From Chloroflexota bacterium (GTDB lineage: Bacteria; Chloroflexota; Dehalococcoidia; Dehalococcoidales; UBA2162), in contig JACQGQ010000088.1 in the NCBI GenBank assembly GCA_016199495.1, positions 1 to 36,729 of the forward strand: 36,729 bases of DNA, in the 5' to 3' direction. The position numbers and the translations under genes were made by a program. Below, one piece after another: positions 24,076 through 32,514 of this stretch. Positions within the stretch are counted from its first letter, which is position 1. Every line of letters starts with the position of its first letter. Below the pieces are notes generated by a model, which made no database searches, had not been told where the DNA came from, and was given only the letters and a program-made list of their open reading frames with translations.

Positions 24076-25473
24076 TCAGGATGGGACCTCCAGTCCGTAC
24101 TTTTGCATTACGAAGCGGAGTCCGGTGGCGGGATAAAGCGTTACAGTGAGAATGTCACCGGTATCCTGGGTGAAGTCCTTGATTGATTCCCGAGTCCTGT
24201 CCAGTTCCGGCTCAAGTAAATCCGCCGGACGGCTAGTTATTATGGGCTTATTGTTCTTTGTGTAGTTGAGTACCGTTCTTTGCACGTCGGGGTCAATGGG
24301 AATTGGGGGACGCCCGTACAAGCCACGACAGTAATCTATTACCTGGGTTGGTATCAGTTTGTAGCGGCCGACAATCACGTTCTGGACAGCCTGAACGCCG
24401 ACTATCTGGCTGGTCGGGGTAACCAGGGGTGGATAGCCCAAATCCTTACGAACGCGTGGCACCTCTTCGTACACTTGACTAAGCTTGTCAAGAGCATTGG
24501 TCTGGCGAAGCTGGGTGACCAGATTGGAAATCATGCCGCCAGGAATCTGATGTACCAGTACATTAGTGTCGATGACCGATAGCCGGGTTTGATTCAAATA
24601 TTCACGGTACCTGGGGACGATAGACTCAAGATATTCCCCTATCTTAAGCATGTGGCCCAGGTCAAGCCCGGTGTCTCGGGCAGTTCCCTGCAGAGCAACT
24701 ATAATTGGCTCAATGGCCGGGTGTGATGACCGCAGGGCAAATGGGGCGAGGGCAGTGTCAATCATATCTACCCCCGCCTCAATGGCTTTGAGGCAGGTCA
24801 TGGAGGCCATACCGCTGGTATAATGGGTATGTAGCTGTAAAGGCACCTTGAGGAACTGCTTAAGGGCTTTCACCAAGGTATAGGCATCGTCGGGGGCAAG
24901 GAGCCCGGCCATGTCCTTGATACAGATACTATCGGCTCCCATAGCCTGCAGTATTTGTGCTTTTTTAATGTAGTAGTCAAGGTTATATACCGGTCCCCCC
25001 ATTTTACGTTCGGTGAGTGAGTAACAGATGGCTAGCTGGGCATGTCTGCCGGATTCCTTGATAGCCTTAAGGCAGGTTTCCAGATTACGCTCATCGTTCA
25101 AAGAATCGAAGACGCGGAAAATGTCGATACCAACCTCAGCCGCCTGGCCTACGAAGGCGTTTACCACATCATCGGCATAGTGGCGATAACCGACTAAGCT
25201 CTGGCCCCGGAGCAGCATTTGCAGCGGTGTGTCCGGCATCATTCTCTTGAGGATACGGGGCCTATCCCACGGGTCCTCATTCAAGAAACGAGTGGCGACA
25301 TCAAAAGTTGCTCCCCCCCAGACTTCCACAGAGTAAAAACCCGCCCGGTTCATTTCGGCGGCGATGTTGGCCATATCTTCGGTGCGCATACGGGTAGCGA
25401 AGAGCGACTGCTGACCGTCCCGTAAGGTAGTATCCGTGACTTTAAGGGGATTCTTTGCCGCCATACTGTTCAT
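24076..25473 (-). CDS. Biotin-dependent carboxyltransferase subunit (PycB/OadA type)
   Basis: 465 residues. A TIM-barrel carboxyltransferase of the pyruvate carboxylase B/oxaloacetate decarboxylase alpha type: VTDTTLRDGQQS (residues 12-23) with the metal-ligand Asp, FRVFDSLND, CIKDMAGLL with the lysine that is carbamylated in the family, and the metal-binding histidines in LQLHTHYTSGMA. The conserved C-terminal PYC_OADA region follows (VPRVRKDLGYPPLVTPTSQIVG). It lacks the biotin-carrier domain found at the end of many PycB proteins, so carrier and biotin carboxylase must be encoded elsewhere. It moves CO2 between carboxybiotin and pyruvate in oxaloacetate synthesis (anaplerosis), or the reverse in an OAD pump; no membrane subunits are near. 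ATG 25473 or the in-frame ATG 25464 could start it. Confidence 0.93.
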   Translation of the reverse strand: MNSMAAKNPLKVTDTTLRDGQQSLFATRMRTEDMANIAAEMNRAGFYSVEVWGGATFDVATRFLNEDPWDRPRILKRMMPDTPLQMLLRGQSLVGYRHYADDVVNAFVGQAAEVGIDIFRVFDSLNDERNLETCLKAIKESGRHAQLAICYSLTERKMGGPVYNLDYYIKKAQILQAMGADSICIKDMAGLLAPDDAYTLVKALKQFLKVPLQLHTHYTSGMASMTCLKAIEAGVDMIDTALAPFALRSSHPAIEPIIVALQGTARDTGLDLGHMLKIGEYLESIVPRYREYLNQTRLSVIDTNVLVHQIPGGMISNLVTQLRQTNALDKLSQVYEEVPRVRKDLGYPPLVTPTSQIVGVQAVQNVIVGRYKLIPTQVIDYCRGLYGRPPIPIDPDVQRTVLNYTKNNKPIITSRPADLLEPELDRTRESIKDFTQDTGDILTVTLYPATGLRFVMQKYGLEVPS

Positions 25474-25698
25474 CTCGCCTTCATCGCTTTCCCTATTTTA
25501 CAGTGCTGATTATCTAATGGCGCAGACCTGGCTCTGGAATGTTGTGAACACCTTGCAGAAAGTCTAAAGACAGCCACTGGCTTCAGCTTTATGGAGGTTG
25601 CCAGCACAATACATCTTATTAAGTGACCTGATACGAGGCATCTCAGGGCATCAATGGGCGGGCACAACGAAGGCGAGCAGTCCGACCCGTAAATCGAA

Positions 25699-26280
25699 CT
25701 ACCTGGTGGCCGGCTGTATCCTGGTGAAGAGTTGTCTCAATTCCTTGACGGTCTCCTGGCGCCAACTGTCAGCCAATAGCTGACTGCGCTGGCGCCTCTC
25801 CTGGCGCAGTTCCTCTTCGCTCAGTTTTTTCTTGGCTAGCTCGGCGGCCAGCTCCTCCGTAAACCGAGTAGCCACCTTGGGGCGCTCAATCCAGTGACAC
25901 AGCGGATTGAGATTCTCATCAAAGAAGGCAAACACCGGGATAGACATAAACTTACCCTGATTTAGATAGAGGTTCATAATGTCGAGGTTCTTGTCTCGTG
26001 GAAAAACTCGCATATCCATGCCGCTCGCTTGAGCAATCGCCGCCATGACCGGCAGCCCCCGGTGGACGTCCGGACACCAGTCCTCAACGATGGCTACCAG
26101 CTTAACATGACCGAGACGCCGCACTGTATCTTTGAAAAACCGGGCATCGGTTGAGGCCAGTCGGAAGGCCGCCTCATGTTCGGCAAACCGCCGCCGTGTA
26201 TCACCTAGTTGGTTAAGGTAAGCTTCGCAGGTAAATCCCTGGGAGTAACGCTGCGCCGTAATCACAGTCGCTGTTGACAT
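25699..26280 (-). CDS. Thioredoxin-family protein with single active-site cysteine
   Basis: 193 residues starting ATG 26280 behind AAGGAGGTG. A helical N-terminal part (1-57) leads to a thioredoxin fold: LVAIVEDWCPDVHRGLPV, where the family CxxC becomes Cys69-Pro-Asp-Val with no second cysteine, then a proline in FMSIPVFAFF, probably the cis-proline. The C-terminal tail (from about 155) is a highly charged helix rich in Glu, Arg and Lys. This resembles a widespread WC(G/P)D subfamily of unassigned function. It starts 12 bases after the ferredoxin-thioredoxin reductase catalytic-chain gene, so the two probably work together, for example with Cys69 forming a mixed disulfide with the reductase. 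It is cytoplasmic, with no signal. Confidence 0.85.
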   Translation of the reverse strand: MSTATVITAQRYSQGFTCEAYLNQLGDTRRRFAEHEAAFRLASTDARFFKDTVRRLGHVKLVAIVEDWCPDVHRGLPVMAAIAQASGMDMRVFPRDKNLDIMNLYLNQGKFMSIPVFAFFDENLNPLCHWIERPKVATRFTEELAAELAKKKLSEEELRQERRQRSQLLADSWRQETVKELRQLFTRIQPATR

Positions 26281-26292
26281 GACCCACCTCCT

Positions 26293-26547
26293 TCATGACT
26301 TTTTGGCTACTATGAGGTTGCAAAAACAAGACCCCATCACGTCCACCAAGCCGTTGCGTACTGGCTTGCAGACACAGACCGTATCCGGGTGTCGCCGTTC
26401 GCGGCAGGGGCAATAGTAGTCGCCGACCGTCTCCTTCATGCGCACAATATCACGCAGGATTTTTTCCGCCTCCGGTGCCAGAGAATAGTCCCGCTCATCA
26501 CAGAAGGCAACAACCCGGTTACGGAGATTTTCCAGGTCACTATCCAT
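26293..26547 (-). CDS. Ferredoxin-thioredoxin reductase catalytic chain-like protein
   Basis: 84 residues. Six cysteines in three C-x-C pairs: CPC (46, 48), CVC (58, 60) and CFC (74, 76), matching the CPC...CPC...CHC pattern of the FTR catalytic subunit, which holds a 4Fe-4S cluster next to a redox disulfide. The family context YYCPCR and DTVCVC also fits. The gap between the first two pairs is 9 residues, shorter than the plant/cyanobacterial 16, as in compact bacterial and archaeal versions. There is no variable subunit gene nearby. It passes electrons from ferredoxin to thioredoxin-type proteins, plausibly the product of the next gene. An extended -10 box lies only 11 bases before ATG 26547, so its mRNA is almost leaderless. 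Confidence 0.88.
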   Translation of the reverse strand: MDSDLENLRNRVVAFCDERDYSLAPEAEKILRDIVRMKETVGDYYCPCRERRHPDTVCVCKPVRNGLVDVMGSCFCNLIVAKKS

Positions 26548-26558
26548 GTTTACCTTGA

Positions 26559-26589
26559 ATTATAGCATTAATTAGCGATAGGAAGTCAA
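26559..26589 (-). promoter_or_regulatory. Extended -10 promoter giving a nearly leaderless mRNA
   Basis: On the minus strand TGCTATAAT is an extended -10 (TATAAT at 26564-26559); TTGACT (26589-26584) lies 19 bases upstream. The expected start is about 4 bases before ATG 26547, leaving no room for a normal ribosome site. Confidence 0.6.
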
Positions 26590-26694
26590 CAATATGACGG
26601 TCAATAACCCATAGTAACATTGCTGGCATTGGTCAAGGGCAGCCGGCGAGCCATGTGCCTGGGTTAGTCTTTCTAGTGACGCCAGTGTTTGTCG

Positions 26695-29600
26695 CTAATC
26701 GTTCAGGTACTCGGATGGAATCAGGTCACTCACTCTGGCGGTAGCCACGCCAATCACCGAATCGGCGGCCCCATAGTAGACCAATAGCTCGTCCTCAGCA
26801 CCAAGCATATCCTTCTCGTCTTCTCTGGGCACGGCGCCGCAGGTAAATACCACATTGGGCACCCAGTCCTTACCTGGTTCACCTTTTTCATATTTCTCCT
26901 GGGGTTCGAGGATGGCATTGGGAGAACGGTAGATGACAACCGTCGGGTCGACCAGGTCGAGCAAAAGCACACCCAGCCGATAGACTCGGAGATAATCAAC
27001 ACCATGAGTTATCAGCAACCAGCCATACCTGGTCTTTATCGGTGGCGCCCCACCGCCGATTTTCTTCCCATCCCACAGCATTCCGTAGGTTGAATCAGTC
27101 AGTATCTTGTGCTCCTTTCTCGGCCAGGGGCAACTTAGATGAGAAGAAAAGGTTATCCAGATGTGAGGGTCAACCCGGTGCAGCATGGCATACTTCCCAT
27201 CAAACTGTTCGGGAAATAGGGCGCCGTCTTTGTCAGGGAAGCCAGGGAAAACCATACCGTGCCTTCGCCAGGCTTGCCACTTAAACCCCAGAAAATCATT
27301 TACCGCGATAGAAGCCAGCCCGATTTGAGCCGCGATGCTACTATAGGCAGTATAAAGCATGAAGATGCGGCCACCAATCAGCGTCAGCCGGGCATCTTCA
27401 CATCCCTTTTCTTCATTGCTGCTTTTCGGTTCAAATATCGGCTGCTCCAATCTTTCGCTGATTTTGAATCCGTCCTCACTCACCGCCAGGCCGAGCCGGG
27501 AGATATTGTCCTTTCCCGTAGCTCGATACACCAGATAGACCTTCTTCCCGAGTCTGATGCTACCCGGGTTCAAAACATATTTTGATTCCCAGGCATGCTT
27601 TTTGATAGGCTTAAGTATGGGATTCCTGTCATAACGTATCAAAGCCCCCGCCGAAGGCTGCGGCGGCGGGGCCGGCTCCATTTGAATTATCGCATCAGCT
27701 TCTTTAGCCGTACCGAGCAGGATAGGGGCTAAGTCCTGCCACTCCTTGCCCTGCTCCATAAGCTCCACTATCTTCTCATCAACGGCTTCTTCTTTACCTC
27801 CAGACGCCTCGAAGTACTCTACCAGGAAGTCTTGCGAAGCCCAATCCCGCTCAACATGCAACGAAAGAGGTGTTGGCAGTCCAACTCCTCCCTTAGAGCT
27901 GTAGCTCGCCCAGCTCCAGGCAGAACAAGGGACAAATGTACCATCAGGTAGCGTCATCGCCAGGTGGTAAGAAGCAGCCACTTTTTGCAGGTCCGCCGCC
28001 AGGGCGAGACTGGTGGCATTATCCCCGACTGTCCCGACAATCTGCTGTACCAATTCCTTCACCCGCTGCACCAGGACACGTTGATGCCCGTTCTCAAAGA
28101 TATTGTGCGCCGAGAGAGGCTCTCTCCCCCAATGTCCCTCAAGAGAATTTACTACCTTGTCTCTTAGCTCTCTCTTCTCGTCAGCCCACCGCCGCCATAT
28201 CTTACCCAACCTTTCCATTTCAATAATCATCTTGGCAATAGTGGTGAAGTAACGCAGTTTCGGGAACTCGCCACCCATACCCTTGCGCAGATTGCTGACC
28301 ACAATCCGACCAGCCAGCTTACACAGACTACTGCATTCTCCCACTTCTAATAGAGACGGTAACTGCTCATAACTGACCACCATCGGCTGTAGGGTGGTGG
28401 ATTCGAAATCCTCCGGCTGAATGGTACGACGGAGTAGAGCCAATATCGCTTCTTCATAGTCTGGCCCTTCAGACCAGTTAGCCAGTGCTAACACCTCGTT
28501 TACTTCATATTCCCTGAGAAGAGCGGGCCAGCTAGGGTAGCCCAGCCGGGTGAGCAAGCCGGAAGGAATATTCTTAGATAGAATGCGATAAGCCATCCCT
28601 GGATTCAGGGCGAAAATATCCTCTCGCCGAAAGTAGCCAACTATAGTCTCAACTACCCGGCGTGTTCCCTCGACTGTCGAGAGGTCGCCCGGTAGTAAAA
28701 CACTATCCAGCTGGCTCTCCACCCTGCACATGAAATCATCAATCTGCTGCACGATTTGTGATGAATCGGCATCGCGAGCTACCCCCAGATTATTATAGAT
28801 GAAGTCATCAAACTCCGTCCTGTATCGGGCAAAGATGGTTTCATAAATAGCGTTGGCAGTAACGGGATAGCCTGCCGGGCTATTGACTTCCAAGGGCACT
28901 ACCAGATGTACGTTGGGAATGAATTCTCGGTAGGTTACCTTGGGCACTGGTGGCTTGAGCGCCTCTTCACTGCTTTCCCACTTGAGCAGAAGCTCCTGTT
29001 TTTGAAGGACGAATTCATCTACCAGCGCTTCGATTTGGCTCGCCGCTTCAAGGGCTACCAGTTCCTGAGCTTGCCGGCGGCGGAGTGATGCCAGCTTTTT
29101 CCACAGCGACTGTGTCTCAAAGGTAAACCCGGCCAGACGTCCCTCAAAAAGAGGGATAATGGCACTTATTAAATCACCCTTATCAAAGTCCCTGTTGAAG
29201 GCAAAGGCTAGCAAGAAATGATAGATTGTCCTCACCCACAAGCTGTCGGGCACTGAGAAATCCTCGATATTACTTCCAGCCAGTGCCCCCAGTTGCTGGT
29301 GGATATCGTCAGGCAGAATAGCGCTGTAAATCCTGTGAAATCGGTTAAAACCGCGCCGATACTTTGACAGCAACTGCCCGGCATTTATGTCCACCCACCT
29401 GGTTGGCTGCACCTGCCTGGCGCCGAAGTTAGGCAGGTAGTGCCGCAAAGGTATCTCCACTATTTCCTTCTGCGCCCACCACTCCCGGTCAGCCACAATA
29501 CGCTCAAATAGTGTTTCCGCAGTATGGCGTAACTTAAGCTCCATTTTCCCCGATGCCCCCGGAATCTTCAGCCCCAGATTACATTCACATATCTTGATAC

Positions 29601-30369
29601 CACTGGTAGCCGCTTTGGTTGCCAGCCAGACGTCAATACCATAGCTGCCAATCTCAGTGCTTTGCCGGGAAAAAGAGTTCTGCAAATAGGTACGCAGCAG
29701 GCGATGGGAAATCCCCCATTGCCCTCCCAAGGCATCATGAATCGGACAGTCATAGATGGCGGTAAGTAAGGGATAAACCAACTGGGTGGAAATAGGCGAT
29801 TCCAGATAGTGACGGTTGAAGTGAGAAACAACCAGGTCCATCCCCTCTCTCTTGATGGGCTCAAGCAGAAGATGAATCCAGTTTGGAGCTAGTCCCGCCA
29901 TCTCACCGTTGCGTTCCTCACTTTTAAGGTCAGCCTCAAGGATAGCCAAATCAGCCCCGACCATCCGGGCAATTTCCAGAGCGGCACGGATAGCCCAACC
30001 CTTGCCATTTAGCCTTGCATCATCAAGCAAAAAGGCGATGTGCCTTATTGTCTCGCTTTGTGGCATTCCCCTGAAGGCCTCAAGGCATTCGCTACCCACT
30101 GGCGAGCCAACCGCCGTAATGATTGCTTTCTGGCCCGGATAGAACTCCTCCAACCCTTCTCTCACCGTCTGCGCTACTGAGCAAATAGTATCAACTTCAT
30201 TGTAAAAGGGAATCCCCACGACAATGTCAGCCGAGCCTATCTCTACGGCTTGTGCTAAAGGTTCCTCCATCATCTGCCAGAAACGTCTCTCAGCTTCCTC
30301 CACAGGAATACGCTCAGCCCTCTCTCCGGCTTTTTCAACCTGTTCAGACTCAGTGGTTGTAGTCGTCAC
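26695..30369 (-). CDS. Giant fusion: GT2/GT81-like glycosyltransferase + GH130 phosphorylase
   Basis: 1224 residues starting GTG 30369 behind AAGGAGGGG. The N-terminal domain (about 45-330) is a GT-A glycosyltransferase: DIVVGIPFYNEVDTI, GKGWAIRAAL, the acidic ILEADLKS and HDALGGQWGISHRLL, closest in style to glucosyl-3-phosphoglycerate/mannosylglycerate synthases. A central region of about 550 residues has no domain I recognise. The C-terminal part (about 900-1224) is GH130 beta-mannoside phosphorylase/hydrolase-like: RYDRNPILKP, LVYRATGKD, GCEDARLT, LLITHGVD, LVYYGAADS. One chain thus joins a nucleotide-sugar transferase to a phosphorolytic or hydrolytic mannosidase fold. Cytoplasmic. It diverges from the NagB-PfkB-GT4 series, whose products probably work on the same glycan or solute. 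Confidence 0.85.
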   Translation of the reverse strand: MTTTTTESEQVEKAGERAERIPVEEAERRFWQMMEEPLAQAVEIGSADIVVGIPFYNEVDTICSVAQTVREGLEEFYPGQKAIITAVGSPVGSECLEAFRGMPQSETIRHIAFLLDDARLNGKGWAIRAALEIARMVGADLAILEADLKSEERNGEMAGLAPNWIHLLLEPIKREGMDLVVSHFNRHYLESPISTQLVYPLLTAIYDCPIHDALGGQWGISHRLLRTYLQNSFSRQSTEIGSYGIDVWLATKAATSGIKICECNLGLKIPGASGKMELKLRHTAETLFERIVADREWWAQKEIVEIPLRHYLPNFGARQVQPTRWVDINAGQLLSKYRRGFNRFHRIYSAILPDDIHQQLGALAGSNIEDFSVPDSLWVRTIYHFLLAFAFNRDFDKGDLISAIIPLFEGRLAGFTFETQSLWKKLASLRRRQAQELVALEAASQIEALVDEFVLQKQELLLKWESSEEALKPPVPKVTYREFIPNVHLVVPLEVNSPAGYPVTANAIYETIFARYRTEFDDFIYNNLGVARDADSSQIVQQIDDFMCRVESQLDSVLLPGDLSTVEGTRRVVETIVGYFRREDIFALNPGMAYRILSKNIPSGLLTRLGYPSWPALLREYEVNEVLALANWSEGPDYEEAILALLRRTIQPEDFESTTLQPMVVSYEQLPSLLEVGECSSLCKLAGRIVVSNLRKGMGGEFPKLRYFTTIAKMIIEMERLGKIWRRWADEKRELRDKVVNSLEGHWGREPLSAHNIFENGHQRVLVQRVKELVQQIVGTVGDNATSLALAADLQKVAASYHLAMTLPDGTFVPCSAWSWASYSSKGGVGLPTPLSLHVERDWASQDFLVEYFEASGGKEEAVDEKIVELMEQGKEWQDLAPILLGTAKEADAIIQMEPAPPPQPSAGALIRYDRNPILKPIKKHAWESKYVLNPGSIRLGKKVYLVYRATGKDNISRLGLAVSEDGFKISERLEQPIFEPKSSNEEKGCEDARLTLIGGRIFMLYTAYSSIAAQIGLASIAVNDFLGFKWQAWRRHGMVFPGFPDKDGALFPEQFDGKYAMLHRVDPHIWITFSSHLSCPWPRKEHKILTDSTYGMLWDGKKIGGGAPPIKTRYGWLLITHGVDYLRVYRLGVLLLDLVDPTVVIYRSPNAILEPQEKYEKGEPGKDWVPNVVFTCGAVPREDEKDMLGAEDELLVYYGAADSVIGVATARVSDLIPSEYLND

Positions 30370-30397
30370 CAGTAACCCCTCCTTAACACCAGTAACC
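30367..30397. repeat. 11-base direct repeat spanning a start codon
   Basis: CACCAGTAACC occurs at 30367-30377 and again at 30387-30397, exactly 20 bases apart. On the minus strand the inner copy contains the GTG start of the fusion gene and the outer copy lies just upstream of its ribosome site. It may be a duplication or an operator pair. Confidence 0.5.
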
Positions 30398-30504
30398 TCT
30401 TATCTGTTAGCGCTTCTATACTAGGATAGCACAAAGTGAGCCGCTGGTCTCGGTCTCCTCTGCTATTTTAGCATAGTATTCAGACGAGTGACCATACCGC
30501 CAGC

Positions 30505-30533
30505 TTGACAGCCCCGATTATCATCTCTAGAAT
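30505..30533 (+). promoter_or_regulatory. Sigma70 promoter of the NagB-like operon
   Basis: TTGACA (30505-30510), 17-base spacer, TAGAAT (30528-30533): a near-consensus promoter with an expected start near 30540, 46 bases before ATG 30586. It lies in the divergent gap beside the fusion gene. A short inverted repeat TGCTATTTTAGCA (30461-30473) lies upstream. Confidence 0.75.
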
Positions 30534-30585
30534 GCCCTTGTAGCAGTGAAGAGAGATTAAGCAATTTATGGGGAAAGGAGAGGAG

Positions 30586-31512
30586 ATGAGACCGCTGAGC
30601 AAAATAGCCCCGGATTGGTGGGACTACACCACATTAGACCGAGAGCTTCTAGATGAGACGGAGCGGCTTACTCGTGATGACCTGCTCGGGTTAAGCCGTC
30701 CCGGTTTCGCTATCAGGTTCTATGATACCCTTGAGGAATTCTATCTGGCTGAGGCTCTGGAGTATGTTACCGCCTGGCAGCAGGCGACCGAGGATAATCC
30801 TGCCGGCGTCTGTGGTCCGATAGGGCCCACGGAGCAACTGCCACTGGTTGCCAGACTGGTCAACGAACTGGAAATCAACCTGAAATACAGCCATTTCTGG
30901 GGTATGGATGAGTGGGTGGTCGGTGGCAAGGAGGTGAATCTCGACTTCCCGTTAAGCCTGGCAAGGGCAGACATGGAGCTGTGCTTCAACCGAATTCGTG
31001 ATGACCTTAGTATGCCCCCGGAGAATAGACACTTCCCGAAAGTGCACTCAAGCGAGTATACTGATAGTTGGAACAGAGTCCGTTGCCTGGTCATGCAGGG
31101 TGGTCAGGGTGACGTCAAGCACTGGGCTTTCAACGACCCGCCGAAACGTGCCGGACGATATGTAGACAATCCCCCTTCACCGGAGGAATATCGTAAGCTC
31201 GGAACACGTATTGTCGACCTGCACCCGCTCACCATTGTCCAGGCTGCCCGTACATCGGGCAGTGGCATGGTACATAACATTCCAAATCAGGGTCTTAGCG
31301 TCGGCCCTAGGGAAACGTGGCAGGCAGAGAAAGTTTCCATCTGGCACCCCGGGGATGACGACAACCCCTTCGGGATGCGCCTGACCACGCTGATGATTTC
31401 GAAAAAAATCGTTGATACGGCTGTGCCGATGTCGCTGTTGGCTGACCACCCCAATGTTCAGTTCAATTTCTGGCGCGGCGGTATTGGCACCTGCCGATTA
31501 CAGATGCAGTGA
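30586..31512 (+). CDS. NagB-like glucosamine/galactosamine-6-phosphate isomerase family protein
   Basis: 308 residues from ATG 30586, chosen because AAAGGAGAGG precedes it; the in-frame ATG at 30568 has no ribosome site. Family blocks of NagB/6-phosphogluconolactonase (PF01182) are visible: [27 protein letters not shown] (the Asp-Glu of the catalytic loop) and [18 protein letters not shown], which corresponds to GIGxDGHIAFNEP in NagB with the catalytic histidine kept. It is longer than E. coli NagB (266) and lacks several exact active-site residues, so it is a divergent branch. Likely reaction: deamination/isomerisation of an amino-sugar phosphate, or a related isomerisation. A PfkB kinase gene follows 10 bases later. 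Confidence 0.82.
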   Translation: MRPLSKIAPDWWDYTTLDRELLDETERLTRDDLLGLSRPGFAIRFYDTLEEFYLAEALEYVTAWQQATEDNPAGVCGPIGPTEQLPLVARLVNELEINLKYSHFWGMDEWVVGGKEVNLDFPLSLARADMELCFNRIRDDLSMPPENRHFPKVHSSEYTDSWNRVRCLVMQGGQGDVKHWAFNDPPKRAGRYVDNPPSPEEYRKLGTRIVDLHPLTIVQAARTSGSGMVHNIPNQGLSVGPRETWQAEKVSIWHPGDDDNPFGMRLTTLMISKKIVDTAVPMSLLADHPNVQFNFWRGGIGTCRLQMQ

Positions 31513-31522
31513 TGATGCCGAA

Positions 31523-32419
31523 ATGACATATTCGCTGGCTGGCATTGGTGAACTTCTCTGGGACATCTTCCCCAGCGGCAAAGAACTGGGAGGGGCCCCG
31601 GCTAATTTCGCCTACCAGGCCACTGCCCTGGGTGGCGAGGGGCTGATAGTTTCCTGCGTGGGCTCTGATAATCCGGGCGACGAAATACTTGCGCGGCTTG
31701 AGGCTCTGTCTCTGAGCCGCCAGTATGTGGCTCGCGACCGGGCACATCCTACCGGCACTGTCTCTATTAAAGTCGGGGCAGCCGGTAACCCATCGTTCAC
31801 CATCCAGGAGAACGTTGCCTGGGACTTTATTCCGCAAAGTCAACCATTAATGGAGCTTGGCAAAAGTATCAATGCCGTTACCTTTGGCACCCTGGCCCAG
31901 CGCTCTGAGGTTTCTCGTGCCACTATCCGGGCGTTCATCAGAAAAATTCCCTCCAGTGTCCTTTGCATTTTTGATATCAATCTCCGCCAGGCGTTCTATT
32001 CAAGAGAGATTATCGAGTGGTCACTGGAGGCGTGTCACGTCCTCAAGCTCAATACAGAAGAGTTACCGGTGCTGGCTCGCTTGCTTTCAATGGAGGGTGA
32101 CGAACGACGGCTTCTCTCGGCTCTTTCTAGACGTTTCCATCTTAAACTCGTGGCTCTCACCATGGGGGCGGGGGGAAGCCTGCTCTATTCCCAGGAGCGG
32201 ATATATGCCCATGATGGCTACAAAACTGACGTGGTTGATACTGTCGGCAGCGGCGATGCTTTTACGGCTGCCCTGGCCCTGGGGATGCTGTCAGGTAGCG
32301 ACCTCGCCACAATCAACGATTATGCCAACCGTGTGGCGTCCTTTGTTTGCTCCAAGCGTGGCGCCACACCTCCGCTACCTGACGATTTAAAAATCACACG
32401 ATGGCTAAACAGCAGATGA
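31523..32419 (+). CDS. PfkB-family carbohydrate kinase (fructokinase-like)
   Basis: 298 residues from ATG 31523, which gives the family opening YSLAGIGELLWDIFP; an open frame extends upstream to 31412 but overlaps the NagB-like gene and shows no homology. Ribokinase/PfkB features: the N-terminal GGAPANFAYQATALGG sugar-binding motif, VSCVGSDNPGDE, and the C-terminal signature DTVGSGDAFTAAL with the catalytic Asp and anion hole. Close to bacterial fructokinases by the FPSGKELGGAPANFA context. It phosphorylates a ketose or related sugar in the cytoplasm. No ribosome site is obvious; translation is probably coupled to the preceding gene. The next promoter's -35 lies on its stop codon. Confidence 0.92.
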   Translation: MTYSLAGIGELLWDIFPSGKELGGAPANFAYQATALGGEGLIVSCVGSDNPGDEILARLEALSLSRQYVARDRAHPTGTVSIKVGAAGNPSFTIQENVAWDFIPQSQPLMELGKSINAVTFGTLAQRSEVSRATIRAFIRKIPSSVLCIFDINLRQAFYSREIIEWSLEACHVLKLNTEELPVLARLLSMEGDERRLLSALSRRFHLKLVALTMGAGGSLLYSQERIYAHDGYKTDVVDTVGSGDAFTAALALGMLSGSDLATINDYANRVASFVCSKRGATPPLPDDLKITRWLNSR

Positions 32420-32445
32420 CAAAAGCTCGCCGGAAAGATTATAAT
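32416..32445 (+). promoter_or_regulatory. Promoter before the large GT4 gene
   Basis: ATGACA (32416-32421), 18-base spacer, perfect TATAAT (32440-32445). The expected start is at about 32452, which is itself an ATG. The -35 overlaps the stop codon of the PfkB gene. Confidence 0.65.
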
Positions 32446-32451
32446 AGAAGT

Positions 32452-32514
32452 ATGCATTGGAGATTACCGCAGCGAATAATAAACGCAGCGATGGACTCGC
32501 CATATACAAAATGA
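32452..32514 (+). CDS. Possible 20-residue leaderless leader peptide
   Basis: ATG 32452 lies six bases after the -10 box, where transcription should begin. It opens 20 codons in a different frame (MHWRLPQRIINAAM...) and stops at a TGA overlapping the ATG of the glycosyltransferase (ATGA at 32511-32514). The large gene has no ribosome site of its own, so a leaderless leader peptide coupled to it would explain its translation. No similarity is seen; chance is possible. Confidence 0.3.
   Translation: MHWRLPQRIINAAMDSPYTK

Noticed and set aside
24076-25473. 2-isopropylmalate synthase or HMG-CoA lyase instead of carboxyltransferase
   Set aside because: They share the TTLRDG start, but the C-terminal PYC_OADA region and the CIKDMAGLL block identify the pyruvate carboxylase B type.
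25470-25698. Short open frames in the gap upstream of the carboxyltransferase gene (minus 25470-25667, plus 25598-25783)
   Set aside because: No motifs or ribosome sites. I see no convincing gene or promoter in this gap.
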